Below are positions 1 to 10,015 of a stretch of 64,000 nucleotides of DNA, piece after piece. Position numbers and translations under genes: made by a program. A model generated the notes under the pieces. That model was not told the origin of the DNA. It worked only from the letters and a program-made list of their open reading frames with translations, and did not search any database. The stretch is from Phyllobacterium pellucidum (lineage in GTDB: Bacteria; Pseudomonadota; Alphaproteobacteria; Rhizobiales; Rhizobiaceae): positions 1-64,000 of the forward strand of contig NZ_JABUMX010000008.1 of assembly GCF_013327855.1 (NCBI RefSeq), read 5' to 3'. Every line of letters starts with the position of its first letter. Positions within the stretch are counted from its first letter, which is position 1.

Positions 1-281
1 ACACCAAGTTCAAGGCGGAAGCCTATATCCTGACCAAGGACGAAGGTGGCCGTCATACGCCGTTCTTCTCCAACTACCGTCCGCAGTTCTACTTCCGCAC
101 GACCGACGTGACGGGTGTTGTGACGCTACCGGAAGGCACGGAAATGGTCATGCCCGGCGACAACATCGCAGTCGATGTGACGCTGATCGTGCCGATCGCC
201 ATGGAAGAGAAGCTCCGCTTCGCTATCCGTGAAGGCGGCCGCACCGTTGGTGCAGGGATTGTTTCTTCGATTATCGAGTAA
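1..281 (+). CDS. tuf: Elongation factor Tu, C-terminal part (gene starts outside window)
   Basis: The first 92 codons belong to a gene whose start lies upstream of the window. They encode the C-terminal beta-barrel domain of EF-Tu, the GTPase that delivers aminoacyl-tRNA to the ribosome. The segments [23 protein letters not shown] and the ending [14 protein letters not shown] are diagnostic of domain 3. The gene is followed 63 bases later by rpsJ on the same strand, the usual tuf-S10 linkage in alphaproteobacteria. Many rhizobia carry a second tuf copy elsewhere; this cannot be judged here. Confidence 0.97.
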   Translation, partial: TKFKAEAYILTKDEGGRHTPFFSNYRPQFYFRTTDVTGVVTLPEGTEMVMPGDNIAVDVTLIVPIAMEEKLRFAIREGGRTVGAGIVSSIIE

Positions 282-298
282 AATTAAGGTTTTATGCA

Positions 299-322
299 GA
301 GGCGCCTGTTACATGGCGTCTC
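299..322 (+). promoter_or_regulatory. Hairpin between tuf and rpsJ
   Basis: An 8-bp stem (GAGGCGCC with GGCGTCTC, one G-T pair) and an 8-base loop lie between the tuf stop and the rpsJ start. No T-run follows, so it is not a standard terminator. It could mark an RNA processing or attenuation point; this is inferred from position only. Confidence 0.3.
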
Positions 323-344
323 CGCTAAACAAGGAAAAGATGAA

Positions 345-653
345 ATGAACGGTCAAAACATCCGCATTCGCCTCAAGGCGTTTGATCATCGGATCCTTGA
401 CGATTCGACGCGGGAAATCGTGTCGACTGCCAAGCGTACCGGTGCCAACGTGCGCGGACCGATCCCGCTTCCTACACGGATCGAGAAGTTCACTGTTAAC
501 CGGTCGCCGCACATCGACAAGAAGAGCCGCGAACAGTTCGAGATGCGCACTCATAAGCGTCTTCTCGATATCGTAGACCCAACGCCACAGACCGTAGACG
601 CGCTGATGAAGCTCGATCTCTCCGCTGGTGTTGATGTCGAGATCAAGCTGTAA
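345..653 (+). CDS. rpsJ: 30S ribosomal protein S10
   Basis: This 102-residue protein matches S10 in full ([16 protein letters not shown] at the start, [25 protein letters not shown] near the end). S10 sits in the 30S head and, in many bacteria, also acts as NusE in antitermination. The reading frame is open 51 bases further upstream, but the ATG at 345 follows AAGGAAAAG and gives the usual S10 length. It opens the S10-type operon. Confidence 0.97.
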   Translation: MNGQNIRIRLKAFDHRILDDSTREIVSTAKRTGANVRGPIPLPTRIEKFTVNRSPHIDKKSREQFEMRTHKRLLDIVDPTPQTVDALMKLDLSAGVDVEIKL

Positions 654-678
654 GGCTTGAGGACGGAAGGACGAACCG

Positions 679-1416
679 ATGCGTTCAGGTGTAATTGCAC
701 AGAAGCTGGGCATGACTCGCGTCTATAACGACGCAGGTGAGCATGTGCCGGTGACAGTACTCCGGATGGAGAATTGTCAGGTTGTGGCTCAGCGTACAGT
801 CGAGAAGAATGGCTACACGGCCGTTCAGCTCGGTGTTGGTCTGGCCAAGGTTAAGAATACGACGAAGGGCCTGCGCGGCCATTTCGCGACTGCCTCGGTC
901 GAGCCGAAGGCCAAGGTCGCGGAGTTCCGCGTCTCTGCCGATAATCTTCTTGATGTCGGCGTCGAGATCACTGCGGAGCATTACGTCGCCGGCCAGAAGG
1001 TCGACGTGACCGGTACTTCGATCGGCAAGGGTTTTGCCGGTTCGATGAAGCGGCACAACTTCGGCGGTCACCGCGCTTCGCATGGTAACTCCGTTACCCA
1101 CCGCGCACACGGTTCAACTGGTCAGCGCCAGGATCCGGGCAAGGTGTTCAAGGGCAAGAAGATGGCCGGTCACATGGGTCAGACCCGCGTGACGACGCAG
1201 AATATCGAAGTCGTTTCGACCGATCTCGATCGCGGGCTCATTCTGGTTCGTGGTGCGGTTCCGGGTTCGAAGGGTGCTTGGATCCTGGTACGCGATGCCG
1301 TCAAGGTAGCGCTGCCGGACAACGCTCCGAAGCCGGCTGGTCTCCGCCAGGCAGCAAACGCGACAGCCGCTGTGTCTGATGCAGAAGTGGCGCAGACAAC
1401 TGAGGGAGCCGAATAA
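679..1416 (+). CDS. rplC: 50S ribosomal protein L3
   Basis: A 245-residue L3 protein that binds 23S rRNA near the peptidyl transferase centre. The conserved loop [20 protein letters not shown], which includes the glutamine methylated in enterobacteria, lies around residues 150-170. The protein is longer than E. coli L3 because of an Ala/Glu-rich C-terminal tail ([21 protein letters not shown]), as is usual in rhizobia. The stop overlaps the rplD start by one base. Confidence 0.97.
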   Translation: MRSGVIAQKLGMTRVYNDAGEHVPVTVLRMENCQVVAQRTVEKNGYTAVQLGVGLAKVKNTTKGLRGHFATASVEPKAKVAEFRVSADNLLDVGVEITAEHYVAGQKVDVTGTSIGKGFAGSMKRHNFGGHRASHGNSVTHRAHGSTGQRQDPGKVFKGKKMAGHMGQTRVTTQNIEVVSTDLDRGLILVRGAVPGSKGAWILVRDAVKVALPDNAPKPAGLRQAANATAAVSDAEVAQTTEGAE

Positions 1417-2036
1417 TGGACCTTTCGATTACAACACTTGAAGGCAAGGAAGCCGGCAAGGTGGAACTCTCCGAGGAGATTTTCGGCCTTGAACCGCGCG
1501 ACGACATCCTTCAGCGCATGGTCCGTTACCAGCTCGCCAAGAAGCAGCAGGGAACGCACAAGGCAAAGGGCCGTTCGGAAATCGCACGCACCGGCGCCAA
1601 GATGTACAAGCAGAAGGGTACGGGCCGCGCCCGTCACCATTCGGCACGTGCACCGCAGTTCCGCGGCGGCGGCAAGGCTCATGGTCCGGTTGTTCACAGC
1701 CACGAACATGCCCTGCCGAAGAAGGTCCGCGCCCTTGCGCTTCGTCATGCCCTGTCTGCCAAGGTCAAGGCTTCCGACCTGATCATCGTCGATGACCTGG
1801 CCGCAGCCGAAGGCAAGACCAAGGTTCTTGTTTCGCAGTTCGCCAAGCTTGGCCTCGAAAATGCGCTTCTCATCGGCGGTGCCGAGATCGATGCGAATTT
1901 CCGTCGCGCTGCTTCGAACATTCCGAACATCGACGTCCTGCCGATCCAGGGCATCAATGTTTACGACATCCTGCGCCGCGGCAAGCTCGTGCTTTCCAAG
2001 GCAGCGGTTGAAGCTCTCGAGGAGCGTTTCAAATGA
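1416..2036 (+). CDS. rplD: 50S ribosomal protein L4
   Basis: A 206-residue L4 protein, recognised from the extended loop rich in basic and glycine residues ([27 protein letters not shown] is encoded around residues 68-94). The loop lines the exit tunnel of the large subunit. In E. coli L4 represses its own operon; no comparable leader is evident here. The gene overlaps rplC by one base and rplW by four (ATGA), implying coupled translation. Confidence 0.96.
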   Translation: MDLSITTLEGKEAGKVELSEEIFGLEPRDDILQRMVRYQLAKKQQGTHKAKGRSEIARTGAKMYKQKGTGRARHHSARAPQFRGGGKAHGPVVHSHEHALPKKVRALALRHALSAKVKASDLIIVDDLAAAEGKTKVLVSQFAKLGLENALLIGGAEIDANFRRAASNIPNIDVLPIQGINVYDILRRGKLVLSKAAVEALEERFK

Positions 2037-2326
2037 CTGATCTTCGCCATTACGACGTGATCGTCAGCCCGGTCATCACCGAGAAGTCGACCCTTGTTTC
2101 TGAAAACAACCAGGTCGTCTTCAACGTAGCCCGCAAGGCAACGAAGCCGGAAATCAAGGCCGCAGTCGAAGCGCTGTTCCGCGTGAAGGTCACTGCAGTC
2201 AATACAGCTGTGCGCAAAGGCAAGGTGAAGCGGTTCCGCGGCATCGTCGGGCGCCAGAGTGATGTCAAGAAAGCAGTCGTGACGCTCGCCGAAGGGCAGT
2301 CGATCGATGTTTCGACTGGTCTCTGA
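2033..2326 (+). CDS. rplW: 50S ribosomal protein L23
   Basis: A 97-residue L23, located at the tunnel exit, where it docks trigger factor and SRP. The N-terminal [15 protein letters not shown] motif is typical. The ATG sits inside the rplD stop (ATGA overlap), so translation is probably coupled. Confidence 0.96.
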   Translation: MTDLRHYDVIVSPVITEKSTLVSENNQVVFNVARKATKPEIKAAVEALFRVKVTAVNTAVRKGKVKRFRGIVGRQSDVKKAVVTLAEGQSIDVSTGL

Positions 2327-2346
2327 GGGGCCGTGGAGTAAAGACA

Positions 2347-3180
2347 ATGGCACTCAAGAATTATAATCCAACCACACCAAGCCAGCGTCAGCTGGTGATC
2401 GTGGACCGTTCGGAGCTCTACAAGGGCAAGCCTGTGAAGGCTCTGACCGAAGGTCTCGTATCGAAGGGTGGTCGCAACAACACGGGTCGCGTCACTGCAC
2501 GCTACCAGGGTGGCGGGCACAAGCGCACCTATCGCTTCGTCGACTTCAAGCGTCGCAAGCATGACGTCGCTGCCAAGGTTGAACGGCTTGAATACGATCC
2601 GAACCGGACCGCATTCATCGCGCTCATCCGTTACGAAGATGGCGAGCTGAGCTACATCCTGGCGCCGCAGCGCCTGGCCGTTGGCGACAGCGTCATCGCC
2701 GGTGCACAGACCGACGTCAAGCCGGGCAATGCAATGCCCCTGTCGGCAATCCCGGTCGGCACCATCATCCACAATGTGGAGATGAAGCCGGGCAAGGGTG
2801 GCCAGATCGCCCGTTCGGCTGGCACCTATGCACAGCTCGTCGGCCGCGACCAGGGCATGGCGATCCTTCGCCTGAACTCGGGTGAACAGCGCCTCGTTCA
2901 CGGCTCGTGCTTTGCAACGGTCGGTGCGGTTTCGAACCCGGACCATGGCAATATCAGCCTCGGCAAGGCAGGTCGCAGCCGCTGGCTGGGCAAGCGCCCG
3001 CACGTTCGCGGCGTCGCCATGAACCCGGTCGATCACCCGCACGGTGGTGGTGAAGGTCGTACGTCCGGTGGTCGTCATCCTGTTTCTCCGTGGGGCAAGC
3101 CCACGAAGGGCAAGAAGACGCGCTCCAACAAGTCGACGGACAAGTTCATCGCTCGTTCGCGTCATCAGCGCAAGAAGTAA
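2347..3180 (+). CDS. rplB: 50S ribosomal protein L2
   Basis: A 277-residue L2 of normal bacterial length. It binds 23S rRNA and is needed for subunit association and peptidyl transfer. The C-terminal [14 protein letters not shown] motif, containing the conserved histidine, is at about residues 223-236. It lies 20 bases after rplW in the same operon. Confidence 0.97.
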   Translation: MALKNYNPTTPSQRQLVIVDRSELYKGKPVKALTEGLVSKGGRNNTGRVTARYQGGGHKRTYRFVDFKRRKHDVAAKVERLEYDPNRTAFIALIRYEDGELSYILAPQRLAVGDSVIAGAQTDVKPGNAMPLSAIPVGTIIHNVEMKPGKGGQIARSAGTYAQLVGRDQGMAILRLNSGEQRLVHGSCFATVGAVSNPDHGNISLGKAGRSRWLGKRPHVRGVAMNPVDHPHGGGEGRTSGGRHPVSPWGKPTKGKKTRSNKSTDKFIARSRHQRKK

Positions 3181-3195
3181 GAGAGGTAGTCTGAA

Positions 3196-3474
3196 ATGGC
3201 TCGTTCAGTTTGGAAAGGCCCGTTCATCGATGGCTATCTTCTCAAGAAGGCTGAGAAGGTACGTGAGGGCGGTCGCAGCGAAGTTATCAAGATCTGGAGC
3301 CGTCGCTCCACGATCCTGCCGCAGTTCGTCGGTCTGACGTTCGGCGTCTACAACGGTAACAAGCATGTTCCCGTTTCGGTCAACGAAGAGATGATCGGAC
3401 ACAAGTTTGGTGAATTCGCTCCGACGCGGACCTACTACGGTCACGGCGCGGACAAGAAGGCGAAGAGGAAATAA
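3196..3474 (+). CDS. rpsS: 30S ribosomal protein S19
   Basis: A 92-residue S19, a protein of the 30S head that contacts S13 and 16S r[23 protein letters not shown] at the N terminus and the [20 protein letters not shown] ending are characteristic. A GAGAGG Shine-Dalgarno sequence precedes the ATG. Confidence 0.97.
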   Translation: MARSVWKGPFIDGYLLKKAEKVREGGRSEVIKIWSRRSTILPQFVGLTFGVYNGNKHVPVSVNEEMIGHKFGEFAPTRTYYGHGADKKAKRK

Positions 3475-3476
3475 CG

Positions 3477-3866
3477 ATGGGCAAGGCTAAGGCTCCGCGC
3501 CAGCTTAAGGACAACGAGGCGAAAGCCGTTGCCCGCACGCTCCGCATCAGCCCTCAGAAGCTTAATCTGGTGGCTGCAATGATCCGCGGCAAGAAGGTCA
3601 ATGCCGCTCTTGCCGATCTGGAATTTTCGCGCAAGCGGATTGCAGGCACGGTGAAAAAGACTCTCGAATCGGCTATCGCCAACGCGGAAAACAACCATGA
3701 CCTGGATGTTGATGCTCTGGTTGTTGCCGAAGCCTATGTAGGCAAGTCAATCGTGATGAAGCGCTTCCATGTTCGTGGTCGCGGTCGTGCAAGCCGGATC
3801 GAGAAGCCGTTCTCGCATCTGACGATCGTCGTTCGCGAAGCACAGGAAAAAGGGGAGGCCGCATAA
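3477..3866 (+). CDS. rplV: 50S ribosomal protein L22
   Basis: A 129-residue L22; its long beta-hairpin (around residues 80-100) lines the exit tunnel. [23 protein letters not shown] and the [19 protein letters not shown] segment identify the family. It begins two bases after rpsS and its stop overlaps the rpsC start by one base. Confidence 0.96.
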   Translation: MGKAKAPRQLKDNEAKAVARTLRISPQKLNLVAAMIRGKKVNAALADLEFSRKRIAGTVKKTLESAIANAENNHDLDVDALVVAEAYVGKSIVMKRFHVRGRGRASRIEKPFSHLTIVVREAQEKGEAA

Positions 3867-4573
3867 TGGGCCAGAAGATTAATCCGGTTGGCTTCCGCCT
3901 CGGTATCAATCGGACCTGGGATTCGCGTTGGTATGCGAATACGGGTGAATACGGCAAGCTGCTGCATGAAGACCTGAAGATCCGCAAGTATCTGATGGAC
4001 GAACTGAAGCAGGCTGCGATCTCCAAGGTTGTGATCGAGCGTCCGCACAAGAAGTGCCGCGTGACGATCCATGCCGCCCGTCCGGGCCTGATCATCGGCA
4101 AGAAGGGCGCCGATATCGAGAAGCTGCGTCGCAAGCTGTCAGAAATGACCAATGCCGATGCCGCGCTCAATATCGTCGAAGTCCGCAAGCCGGAGACTGA
4201 CGCAACGCTCGTTGCCCAGTCGATCGCTCAGCAGCTCGAGCGCCGCGTTGCATTCCGCCGTGCCATGAAGCGCGCCGTTCAGTCGGCCATGCGTCTTGGT
4301 GCTGAAGGCATTCGTATCAATTGCTCGGGTCGCCTCGGCGGCGCGGAAATTGCGCGTATGGAATGGTACCGTGAAGGCCGCGTGCCTTTGCACACCCTTC
4401 GTGCCGATATCGATTACGGAACTGCTGAAGCTCACACTGCTTATGGCATTTGCGGCGTCAAGGTCTGGGTCTTCAAGGGCGAAATCCTTGAGCACGATCC
4501 CATGGCTTCCGAGCGCCGTGCTGTCGAGGGTGATAGCCATCAGGGTTCGAACCGTCGCCGCGAAAACGCTTAA
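3866..4573 (+). CDS. rpsC: 30S ribosomal protein S3
   Basis: A 235-residue S3 from the mRNA entry side of the 30S subunit. It starts with [14 protein letters not shown], carries a KH-domain GxxG loop in [15 protein letters not shown] (about residues 73-87), and ends in a hydrophilic tail. Start and stop overlaps with rplV indicate translational coupling. Confidence 0.97.
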   Translation: MGQKINPVGFRLGINRTWDSRWYANTGEYGKLLHEDLKIRKYLMDELKQAAISKVVIERPHKKCRVTIHAARPGLIIGKKGADIEKLRRKLSEMTNADAALNIVEVRKPETDATLVAQSIAQQLERRVAFRRAMKRAVQSAMRLGAEGIRINCSGRLGGAEIARMEWYREGRVPLHTLRADIDYGTAEAHTAYGICGVKVWVFKGEILEHDPMASERRAVEGDSHQGSNRRRENA

Positions 4574-4613
4574 TTAGCGTCTTTCCGGATCGTGAATTTT
4601 GGAGTAGAGAACA

Positions 4614-5027
4614 ATGCTGCAGCCTAAGCGCACAAAGTTCCGCAAGCAGTTCAAGGGCCGTATCCACGGCGCGTCGAAGGGCGGTACGGATCTTAATTTT
4701 GGTGCTTTCGGCCTGAAGGCCCTCGAGCCGAACCGCGTTACGGCGCGTGAGATCGAAGCCGCTCGCCGTGCAATTACCCGTCACATGAAGCGTGCCGGTC
4801 GTGTTTGGATCCGGGTATTCCCGGATGTTCCGGTCACATCGAAGCCTACCGAAGTCCGTATGGGTAAGGGCAAGGGTTCGGTCGATTATTGGGCAGCCCG
4901 CGTCGCACCAGGCCGCGTCATGTTCGAGCTCGACGGCGTTTCGGAAGAGCTTGCCCGTGAGGCACTGCGTCTCGGCGCGGCCAAGCTTTCGGTCAAGACG
5001 CGCTTTATTCAGCGCATCGCAGAATAA
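4614..5027 (+). CDS. rplP: 50S ribosomal protein L16
   Basis: A 137-residue L16 that contacts the A-site tRNA elbow. [19 protein letters not shown], the [17 protein letters not shown] segment and normal length identify it. A GGAG Shine-Dalgarno sequence precedes the ATG by nine bases. Confidence 0.97.
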   Translation: MLQPKRTKFRKQFKGRIHGASKGGTDLNFGAFGLKALEPNRVTAREIEAARRAITRHMKRAGRVWIRVFPDVPVTSKPTEVRMGKGKGSVDYWAARVAPGRVMFELDGVSEELAREALRLGAAKLSVKTRFIQRIAE

Positions 5028-5039
5028 GGGGTGGATGTT

Positions 5040-5240
5040 ATGAAATCCGCAGAAGTCCGGGCGATGAGCCTCGATCAGTTGAATGAAGAATTGGGTTCCC
5101 TGAAGAAAGAGCAGTTCAACCTGCGCTTCCAGAAGGCAACCGGCCAGTTGGAAAAAACCGCTCGCGTCCGGCAGATCCGCCGTGATATTGCGCGCATCAA
5201 GACTGTCGCCCGCCAGAAAGCGGCCGAGAGCAAGGCTTAA
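5040..5240 (+). CDS. rpmC: 50S ribosomal protein L29
   Basis: A 66-residue L29, an alpha-helical protein at the tunnel exit next to L23. The open frame extends three codons upstream to 5031, but the ATG at 5040 ([19 protein letters not shown]) gives the standard family start and follows AAGGGGTGGA at 5027-5036. Confidence 0.94.
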   Translation: MKSAEVRAMSLDQLNEELGSLKKEQFNLRFQKATGQLEKTARVRQIRRDIARIKTVARQKAAESKA

Positions 5241-5251
5241 GGAAGAAAACC

Positions 5252-5494
5252 ATGCCTAAACGCATTCTGCAGGGCGTTGTCGTGAGCGACAAAAACGACA
5301 AGACCGTTGTGGTCAAGGTCGAGCGGCGCTATTCGCACCCGCTCCTCCAGAAGACTGTGCGCCAGTCGAAGAAGTACAAGGCGCATGACGAGAATAACCA
5401 GTTCAAGGTCGGCGACGCGGTTTCCATCGAGGAATCCAAGCCGATTTCGAAAGACAAGCGTTGGGTTGTCGTAACGGACGCCCCGGCGAGCTAA
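5252..5494 (+). CDS. rpsQ: 30S ribosomal protein S17
   Basis: An 80-residue S17 with an OB-fold that binds the 5' domain of 16S r[29 protein letters not shown] is typical. A gap of 79 bases with no clear terminator follows before rplN. Confidence 0.96.
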   Translation: MPKRILQGVVVSDKNDKTVVVKVERRYSHPLLQKTVRQSKKYKAHDENNQFKVGDAVSIEESKPISKDKRWVVVTDAPAS

Positions 5495-5573
5495 TTATCT
5501 GTATGTAAGTACGCAACAATCGCGAGGGGCAAGGAAAGCCCAGTCCGGTTGAACAAGAAGAAGGCGGCTAGTC

Positions 5574-5942
5574 ATGATTCAGATGCAAACAAACCTCGAC
5601 GTGGCGGATAATTCCGGCGCACGTCGTGTCATGTGCATCAAGGTGCTGGGCGGTTCGAAGCGGAAATATGCTTCGGTCGGCGACATCATTGTCGTATCGA
5701 TCAAGGAAGCAATTCCGCGCGGCCGCGTTAAAAAAGGTGACGTGATGAAGGCAGTGGTTGTTCGCACTGCCAAGGACATCCGCCGCCCGGACGGTAGCGT
5801 TATTCGTTTCGACAAGAACGCAGCCGTTTTGATCGACAACAAGAAAGAGCCTATCGGCACACGTATCTTCGGACCGGTTCCGCGCGAACTTCGCGCAAAA
5901 AGCCACATGAAGATCATCTCGCTGGCTCCAGAAGTTTTGTAA
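5574..5942 (+). CDS. rplN: 50S ribosomal protein L14
   Basis: A 122-residue L14, forming intersubunit bridge B8. [27 protein letters not shown] is an almost universal L14 start. It is the first gene of what is classically the spc operon; no separate promoter could be assigned in the short gap upstream. Confidence 0.97.
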   Translation: MIQMQTNLDVADNSGARRVMCIKVLGGSKRKYASVGDIIVVSIKEAIPRGRVKKGDVMKAVVVRTAKDIRRPDGSVIRFDKNAAVLIDNKKEPIGTRIFGPVPRELRAKSHMKIISLAPEVL

Positions 5943-5952
5943 GGAGCAGACG

Positions 5953-6267
5953 ATGCAGAAAATCCGTAAAGGCGACCGCGTTGTCGTTCTGGCTGGTAAG
6001 GACAAGGGCCGTACCGGCGAAGTAATCAAAGTTTTGCCGAAGGATGAGCAGGCGCTCGTTCGCGGCGTCAATGTTGTCAAGCGTCACCAGAAGCAGACAC
6101 AGAACCAGGAAGCCGGCATCATTTCGAAAGAAGCGCCGCTCCATCTGTCGAACCTCGCGATCGCCGACCCCAAGGATGGCAAGCCAACCCGTGTTGGCTT
6201 CAAGGTCCTCGAAGACGGCAAGAAGGTACGTGTAGCAAAGCGTTCAGGAGATCTGATCGATGGCTGA
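5953..6267 (+). CDS. rplX: 50S ribosomal protein L24
   Basis: A 104-residue L24 with an N-terminal KOW motif ([19 protein letters not shown], about residues 6-24). It is an early assembly initiator protein of the 50S subunit. It overlaps the start of rplE by eight bases. Confidence 0.96.
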   Translation: MQKIRKGDRVVVLAGKDKGRTGEVIKVLPKDEQALVRGVNVVKRHQKQTQNQEAGIISKEAPLHLSNLAIADPKDGKPTRVGFKVLEDGKKVRVAKRSGDLIDG

Positions 6268-6817
6268 TGCAAAAATCGAACCCCGCTTGAAGAAGCAGTA
6301 CCAGGACGTGGTACGCAAGGCTCTTCTCGAGCAGTTCAAATATGACAACGAGATGCAGATCCCGCGCATCACCAAGGTTGTTCTCAACATGGGCGTTGGT
6401 GAAGCTACTGCTGACTCCAAGAAGCCAACTGTCGCAGCTGAAGATCTGGCATTGATTGCCGGTCAGAAGCCGGTTATTACGCGTGCGCGCAATTCGATCG
6501 CTACCTTCAAGGTTCGTGAGAATATGCCGATCGGAACGAAGGTCACCCTTCGCAAAGAGCGCATGTATGAATTCCTGGATCGCCTGATCACGATCGCGCT
6601 GCCGCGCGTTCGAGATTTCCGCGGTCTGAATCCAAAGAGCTTTGACGGTCGTGGCAATTTCGCCATGGGCATCAAGGAGCACATTGTGTTCCCGGAAATC
6701 AACTACGACAAGGTTGATCAGATCTGGGGCATGGACATCATCGTTTGTACGACTGCAAAGACGGATGATGAAGCACGCGCATTGCTGCGCGCCTTCAACT
6801 TCCCCTTCCGGCAGTAA
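6260..6817 (+). CDS. rplE: 50S ribosomal protein L5
   Basis: A 185-residue L5, which binds 5S rRNA and contacts the P-site t[19 protein letters not shown] and [18 protein letters not shown] are diagnostic. The ATG lies inside the last codons of rplX, with AGGAG nearby. Confidence 0.97.
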   Translation: MADAKIEPRLKKQYQDVVRKALLEQFKYDNEMQIPRITKVVLNMGVGEATADSKKPTVAAEDLALIAGQKPVITRARNSIATFKVRENMPIGTKVTLRKERMYEFLDRLITIALPRVRDFRGLNPKSFDGRGNFAMGIKEHIVFPEINYDKVDQIWGMDIIVCTTAKTDDEARALLRAFNFPFRQ

Positions 6818-6842
6818 CGGCAAGCGTAGCGAGGTATTAGAA

Positions 6843-7148
6843 ATGGCTAAGACGAGCGCAGTCGAAAAGAACAAGCGCCGTGGTCTTCTGGTGAAGCGTT
6901 TCGCTGCAAAGCGCGCGCGCCTGAAGGCTATCGTGATGAACCAGTCGCTGCCGCTGGATGAGCGCTTCCGCGCCACCATTCAGCTGGCAGAACTGCCACG
7001 CAATTCCACCAAGGTCCGTATCCGCAATCGTTGCGAAGTTTCGGGCCGTCCGCGCGGTTACTACCGCAAGCTTAAAATGTCGCGTATCGCATTGCGCCAG
7101 CTGGGTTCGTCCGGCCAGGTGCCCGGCGTCGTGAAGTCGAGCTGGTAA
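6843..7148 (+). CDS. rpsN: 30S ribosomal protein S14, zinc-free long form
   Basis: A 101-residue S14. Only one cysteine is present (in [15 protein letters not shown]), so this is the long zinc-independent form rather than the short Cys4 form. The start at 6843 ([10 protein letters not shown]) follows GAGGTATTAGAA. S14 completes assembly of the 30S head. Confidence 0.96.
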   Translation: MAKTSAVEKNKRRGLLVKRFAAKRARLKAIVMNQSLPLDERFRATIQLAELPRNSTKVRIRNRCEVSGRPRGYYRKLKMSRIALRQLGSSGQVPGVVKSSW

Positions 7149-7160
7149 GGGAGCAAACAG

Positions 7161-7559
7161 ATGTCTGTAAATGATCCTCTCGGCGATATGCTGACGCGCA
7201 TCCGTAACGCGACGATGCGCAAGAAGGGCAAGGTTTCGACCCCTGCCTCCAAGCTTCGCGCCCGCGTTCTGGATGTTCTTCAGTCCGAAGGCTATATCCG
7301 CGGATACAGCCAGGTTGATTTCGAAAACGGCAAGTCCGAGATCGAAATCGAGCTGAAGTATTTTGAGAACGTACCGGTAATTCGCGAGATTACCCGTATT
7401 TCGAAGCCCGGCCGTCGCGTTTACGTTTCGGTCAAGTCGATCCCGCAGGTTGCAAACGGCCTTGGTATTTCGATCCTGTCGACGCCGAAGGGCGTGATGG
7501 CGGATCACGAGGCACGTGAACAGAATGTTGGTGGCGAGTTGCTCTGCCGCATATTCTAA
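7161..7559 (+). CDS. rpsH: 30S ribosomal protein S8
   Basis: A 132-residue S8, a primary 16S rRNA-binding protein; in E. coli it also represses the spc operon. [17 protein letters not shown] at the start and [26 protein letters not shown] at the end are typical. Confidence 0.97.
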   Translation: MSVNDPLGDMLTRIRNATMRKKGKVSTPASKLRARVLDVLQSEGYIRGYSQVDFENGKSEIEIELKYFENVPVIREITRISKPGRRVYVSVKSIPQVANGLGISILSTPKGVMADHEAREQNVGGELLCRIF

Positions 7560-7599
7560 TGCGTGGGCTGTAAACAGGAAGAAACGGACAGGTTGAAAA

Positions 7600-8133
7600 A
7601 TGTCTCGTATCGGTAAAAAACCCGTGGCAGTCCCGCAGGGCGTAACAGCCAGCGTAGACGGCCAGACCATCAAGGCCAAGGGCCCGAAGGGGGAACTCTC
7701 CTTCGTCGCCAATGACGACATTGTGGTCAAGTTTGAGGATGGCGCGGTAAGCGTCAATCCTCGTGACAATACGAAGCTCGCACGCTCGAAGTGGGGCATG
7801 AGCCGCACGATGGTCGTCAACATCTTCACGGGTGTTAAGGACGGCTTCGAAAAGCGTCTCGAGATCAGCGGCGTCGGCTATCGTGCGGCAATGCAGGGCA
7901 AGAACCTGCAGCTGTCGCTCGGCTTCAGTCATGAAGTGGTCTACGAAGTGCCAGCCGGCATCACTGTTGCCGTACCGAAGCCGACGGAAATCGTCGTGAC
8001 CGGTATCGACAAGCAGCAGGTCGGCCAGGTCGCTGCCGAGATCCGCGAATATCGTGGTCCGGAACCCTATAAGGGCAAGGGCGTCAAGTACGCGGGCGAG
8101 AAGATCGTTCGCAAAGAAGGCAAGAAGAAGTAA
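7600..8133 (+). CDS. rplF: 50S ribosomal protein L6
   Basis: A 177-residue L6 near the factor-binding site of the 50S subunit. [15 protein letters not shown] and the C-terminal [26 protein letters not shown] motif identify it. Confidence 0.97.
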   Translation: MSRIGKKPVAVPQGVTASVDGQTIKAKGPKGELSFVANDDIVVKFEDGAVSVNPRDNTKLARSKWGMSRTMVVNIFTGVKDGFEKRLEISGVGYRAAMQGKNLQLSLGFSHEVVYEVPAGITVAVPKPTEIVVTGIDKQQVGQVAAEIREYRGPEPYKGKGVKYAGEKIVRKEGKKK

Positions 8134-8145
8134 GGAATTCGTGTC

Positions 8146-8508
8146 ATGGCATCGCCGAAAGAAATCATTCAGCGTCGCGCTGCGCGTGTTCGCCGCCAGC
8201 TCAAGGCGGTTGCCGGTGACCGTCCGCGGCTCAGCGTCCACCGTTCTTCAAAGAATATCTATGCGCAGGTCATCGACGACGCGCGTGGACATACGATTGC
8301 ATCCGCATCTACCCTCGAAGCTGACCTCAAGGGCAAGCTGAAGACCGGTGCAGATTCGGATGCAGCAGCCCTCATCGGCAAGCTCGTCGCCGAGCGCGCC
8401 GTCAAGGCTGGCATCAAGGAAGTCGTCTTCGACCGTGGCGCCTATATTTACCACGGCCGCGTGAAGGCGCTTGCCGAAGCTGCTCGCGAAGCTGGCCTTA
8501 GCTTCTAA
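8146..8508 (+). CDS. rplR: 50S ribosomal protein L18
   Basis: A 120-residue L18 that anchors 5S rRNA. The [20 protein letters not shown] motif and the ending [19 protein letters not shown] are family hallmarks. It starts 12 bases after rplF. Confidence 0.97.
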   Translation: MASPKEIIQRRAARVRRQLKAVAGDRPRLSVHRSSKNIYAQVIDDARGHTIASASTLEADLKGKLKTGADSDAAALIGKLVAERAVKAGIKEVVFDRGAYIYHGRVKALAEAAREAGLSF

Positions 8509-8563
8509 GGGCAGACTTTAAAAAACCATTCGTGCTACCGGAAAAGAAAAAGGAATTAGGAGC

Positions 8564-9127
8564 ATGGCACAGGAAAAGAGAAGCCGCGAAGATCGCGGCC
8601 GCAACGAAGAGCGCGATAGCGAATTCGTTGACAAGCTGGTCCATATCAACCGTGTTGCCAAGGTCGTCAAGGGCGGCCGGCGTTTCGGTTTTGCTGCTCT
8701 CGTCGTCGTTGGCGACCAGAAGGGCCGCGTAGGCTTCGGTCATGGCAAGGCACGCGAAGTGCCGGAAGCCATCCGCAAGGCAACCGAGTCCGCCAAGCGT
8801 GAGATGATCTTCGTACCGCTTCGTTCGGGCCGTACGCTGCATCACGATGTCGAAGGCCGTCATGGCGCCGGCAAGGTTCTGCTGCGTGCAGCAACGGCAG
8901 GTACCGGCATCATCGCCGGTGGTCCGATGCGCGCCGTCTTCGAAACGCTCGGCGTTCAGGACGTTGTCGCCAAGTCGCTCGGTTCGTCGAACCCCTACAA
9001 CATGGTTCGCGCGACGTTTGATGCCCTCAAGCATCAGATGCATCCGAAGGACATCGCTGCACAGCGCGGTATCAAGTATTCGACACTGCAGGCTCGCCGC
9101 CGCGACGTGGTCGGTTCGGAAGAATAG
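8564..9127 (+). CDS. rpsE: 30S ribosomal protein S5
   Basis: A 187-residue S5, important for decoding fidelity. The double-stranded RNA-binding-like N-terminal domain includes [22 protein letters not shown] (about residues 28-49). The start codon follows GGAATTAGGAGC, a strong Shine-Dalgarno sequence. Confidence 0.97.
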   Translation: MAQEKRSREDRGRNEERDSEFVDKLVHINRVAKVVKGGRRFGFAALVVVGDQKGRVGFGHGKAREVPEAIRKATESAKREMIFVPLRSGRTLHHDVEGRHGAGKVLLRAATAGTGIIAGGPMRAVFETLGVQDVVAKSLGSSNPYNMVRATFDALKHQMHPKDIAAQRGIKYSTLQARRRDVVGSEE

Positions 9128-9192
9128 GCCAGGAACTGGCGCAGCGGGGCAGGGGCCGTTGGCTCCGCCCACTGTAGACAAAGGACAAAGTC

Positions 9193-9393
9193 ATGGTTGA
9201 GAAAAAGAAGGGTAAGACGGTTACGGTCGAACAGATCGGTAGCCCTATCCGCCGTCCGGTTGAACAGCGCGCAACGCTCGTCGGCCTGGGCCTCAATAAG
9301 ATGCATCGCCGCAGCACGCTTGAAGATACGCCTTCGGTGCGTGGTATGATTGCAAAGGTTCAACATCTCGTCCGCGTCGTGGACGAGGCTTGA
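9193..9393 (+). CDS. rpmD: 50S ribosomal protein L30
   Basis: A 66-residue L30 ([31 protein letters not shown]). The size and the position between rpsE and rplO are canonical. A 65-base spacer precedes it. Confidence 0.95.
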   Translation: MVEKKKGKTVTVEQIGSPIRRPVEQRATLVGLGLNKMHRRSTLEDTPSVRGMIAKVQHLVRVVDEA

Positions 9394-9409
9394 TACCGGA
9401 GATATTCAG

Positions 9410-9886
9410 ATGAAACTCAATGAACTGAGTGAAAACACAGGCGCCACCAAGGCTCGCAAGCGCGTTGGCCGCGGTATCGGCTCCGGTTCCGGCAAGACTG
9501 CCGGTCGCGGTGTGAAGGGTCAGAAGTCGCGTTCGGGCGTTGCCATCAACGGTTTCGAAGGCGGCCAGATGCCAATCTATCGCCGCTTGCCGAAGCGCGG
9601 TTTCACCAACATCTTCGCCAAGAGCTTCAACGTCGTTTCGGTTGGCCGTATCCAGGCTGCCATCGATGCCAAGAAGCTCGATGCGAAGGCGTCGATCACC
9701 CTCGAAGCTCTCAAGGCTGCCGGCGTCATCCGCCGCGCCAAGGATGGCGTTCGCCTGCTGGCCGATGGTGACATCAAGACGGCGGTAACGCTTGAAGTGG
9801 CCGGCGCCTCCAAGGCTGCGATCGAAAAGATCGAAAAGGCTGGCGGTACCGTCAAGCTTCCGGCAGCCCCTGCTGCTGCAGAATAA
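9410..9886 (+). CDS. rplO: 50S ribosomal protein L15
   Basis: A 158-residue L15, a late-assembly 50S protein. The correct start is the ATG at 9410 ([22 protein letters not shown]); the frame stays open 60 bases upstream into rpmD but without family similarity. The Gly-rich [22 protein letters not shown] segment is at about residues 25-46. The C terminus is Ala/Pro-rich. Confidence 0.96.
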   Translation: MKLNELSENTGATKARKRVGRGIGSGSGKTAGRGVKGQKSRSGVAINGFEGGQMPIYRRLPKRGFTNIFAKSFNVVSVGRIQAAIDAKKLDAKASITLEALKAAGVIRRAKDGVRLLADGDIKTAVTLEVAGASKAAIEKIEKAGGTVKLPAAPAAAE

Positions 9887-9900
9887 AATCTGACTATTCG

Positions 9901-9925
9901 AGCGGCGATCTCCCTGATCGCCGCT
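9901..9925 (+). promoter_or_regulatory. Perfect 10-bp hairpin between rplO and secY
   Basis: AGCGGCGATC and GATCGCCGCT form a perfect stem with a 5-base loop, 15 bases after the rplO stop. CTTTT follows only after five further bases, so it would be a weak terminator at best. It may attenuate or process the message between ribosomal genes and secY. Confidence 0.5.
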
Positions 9926-10015
9926 TGTACCTTTTATCAAGGGCACATATCTGGGTAGAGCCGCCGATTCCCGTTCGGGTGGCGAGGCCCCGTCGGGCAC
10001 AGACCGGAGACTATA

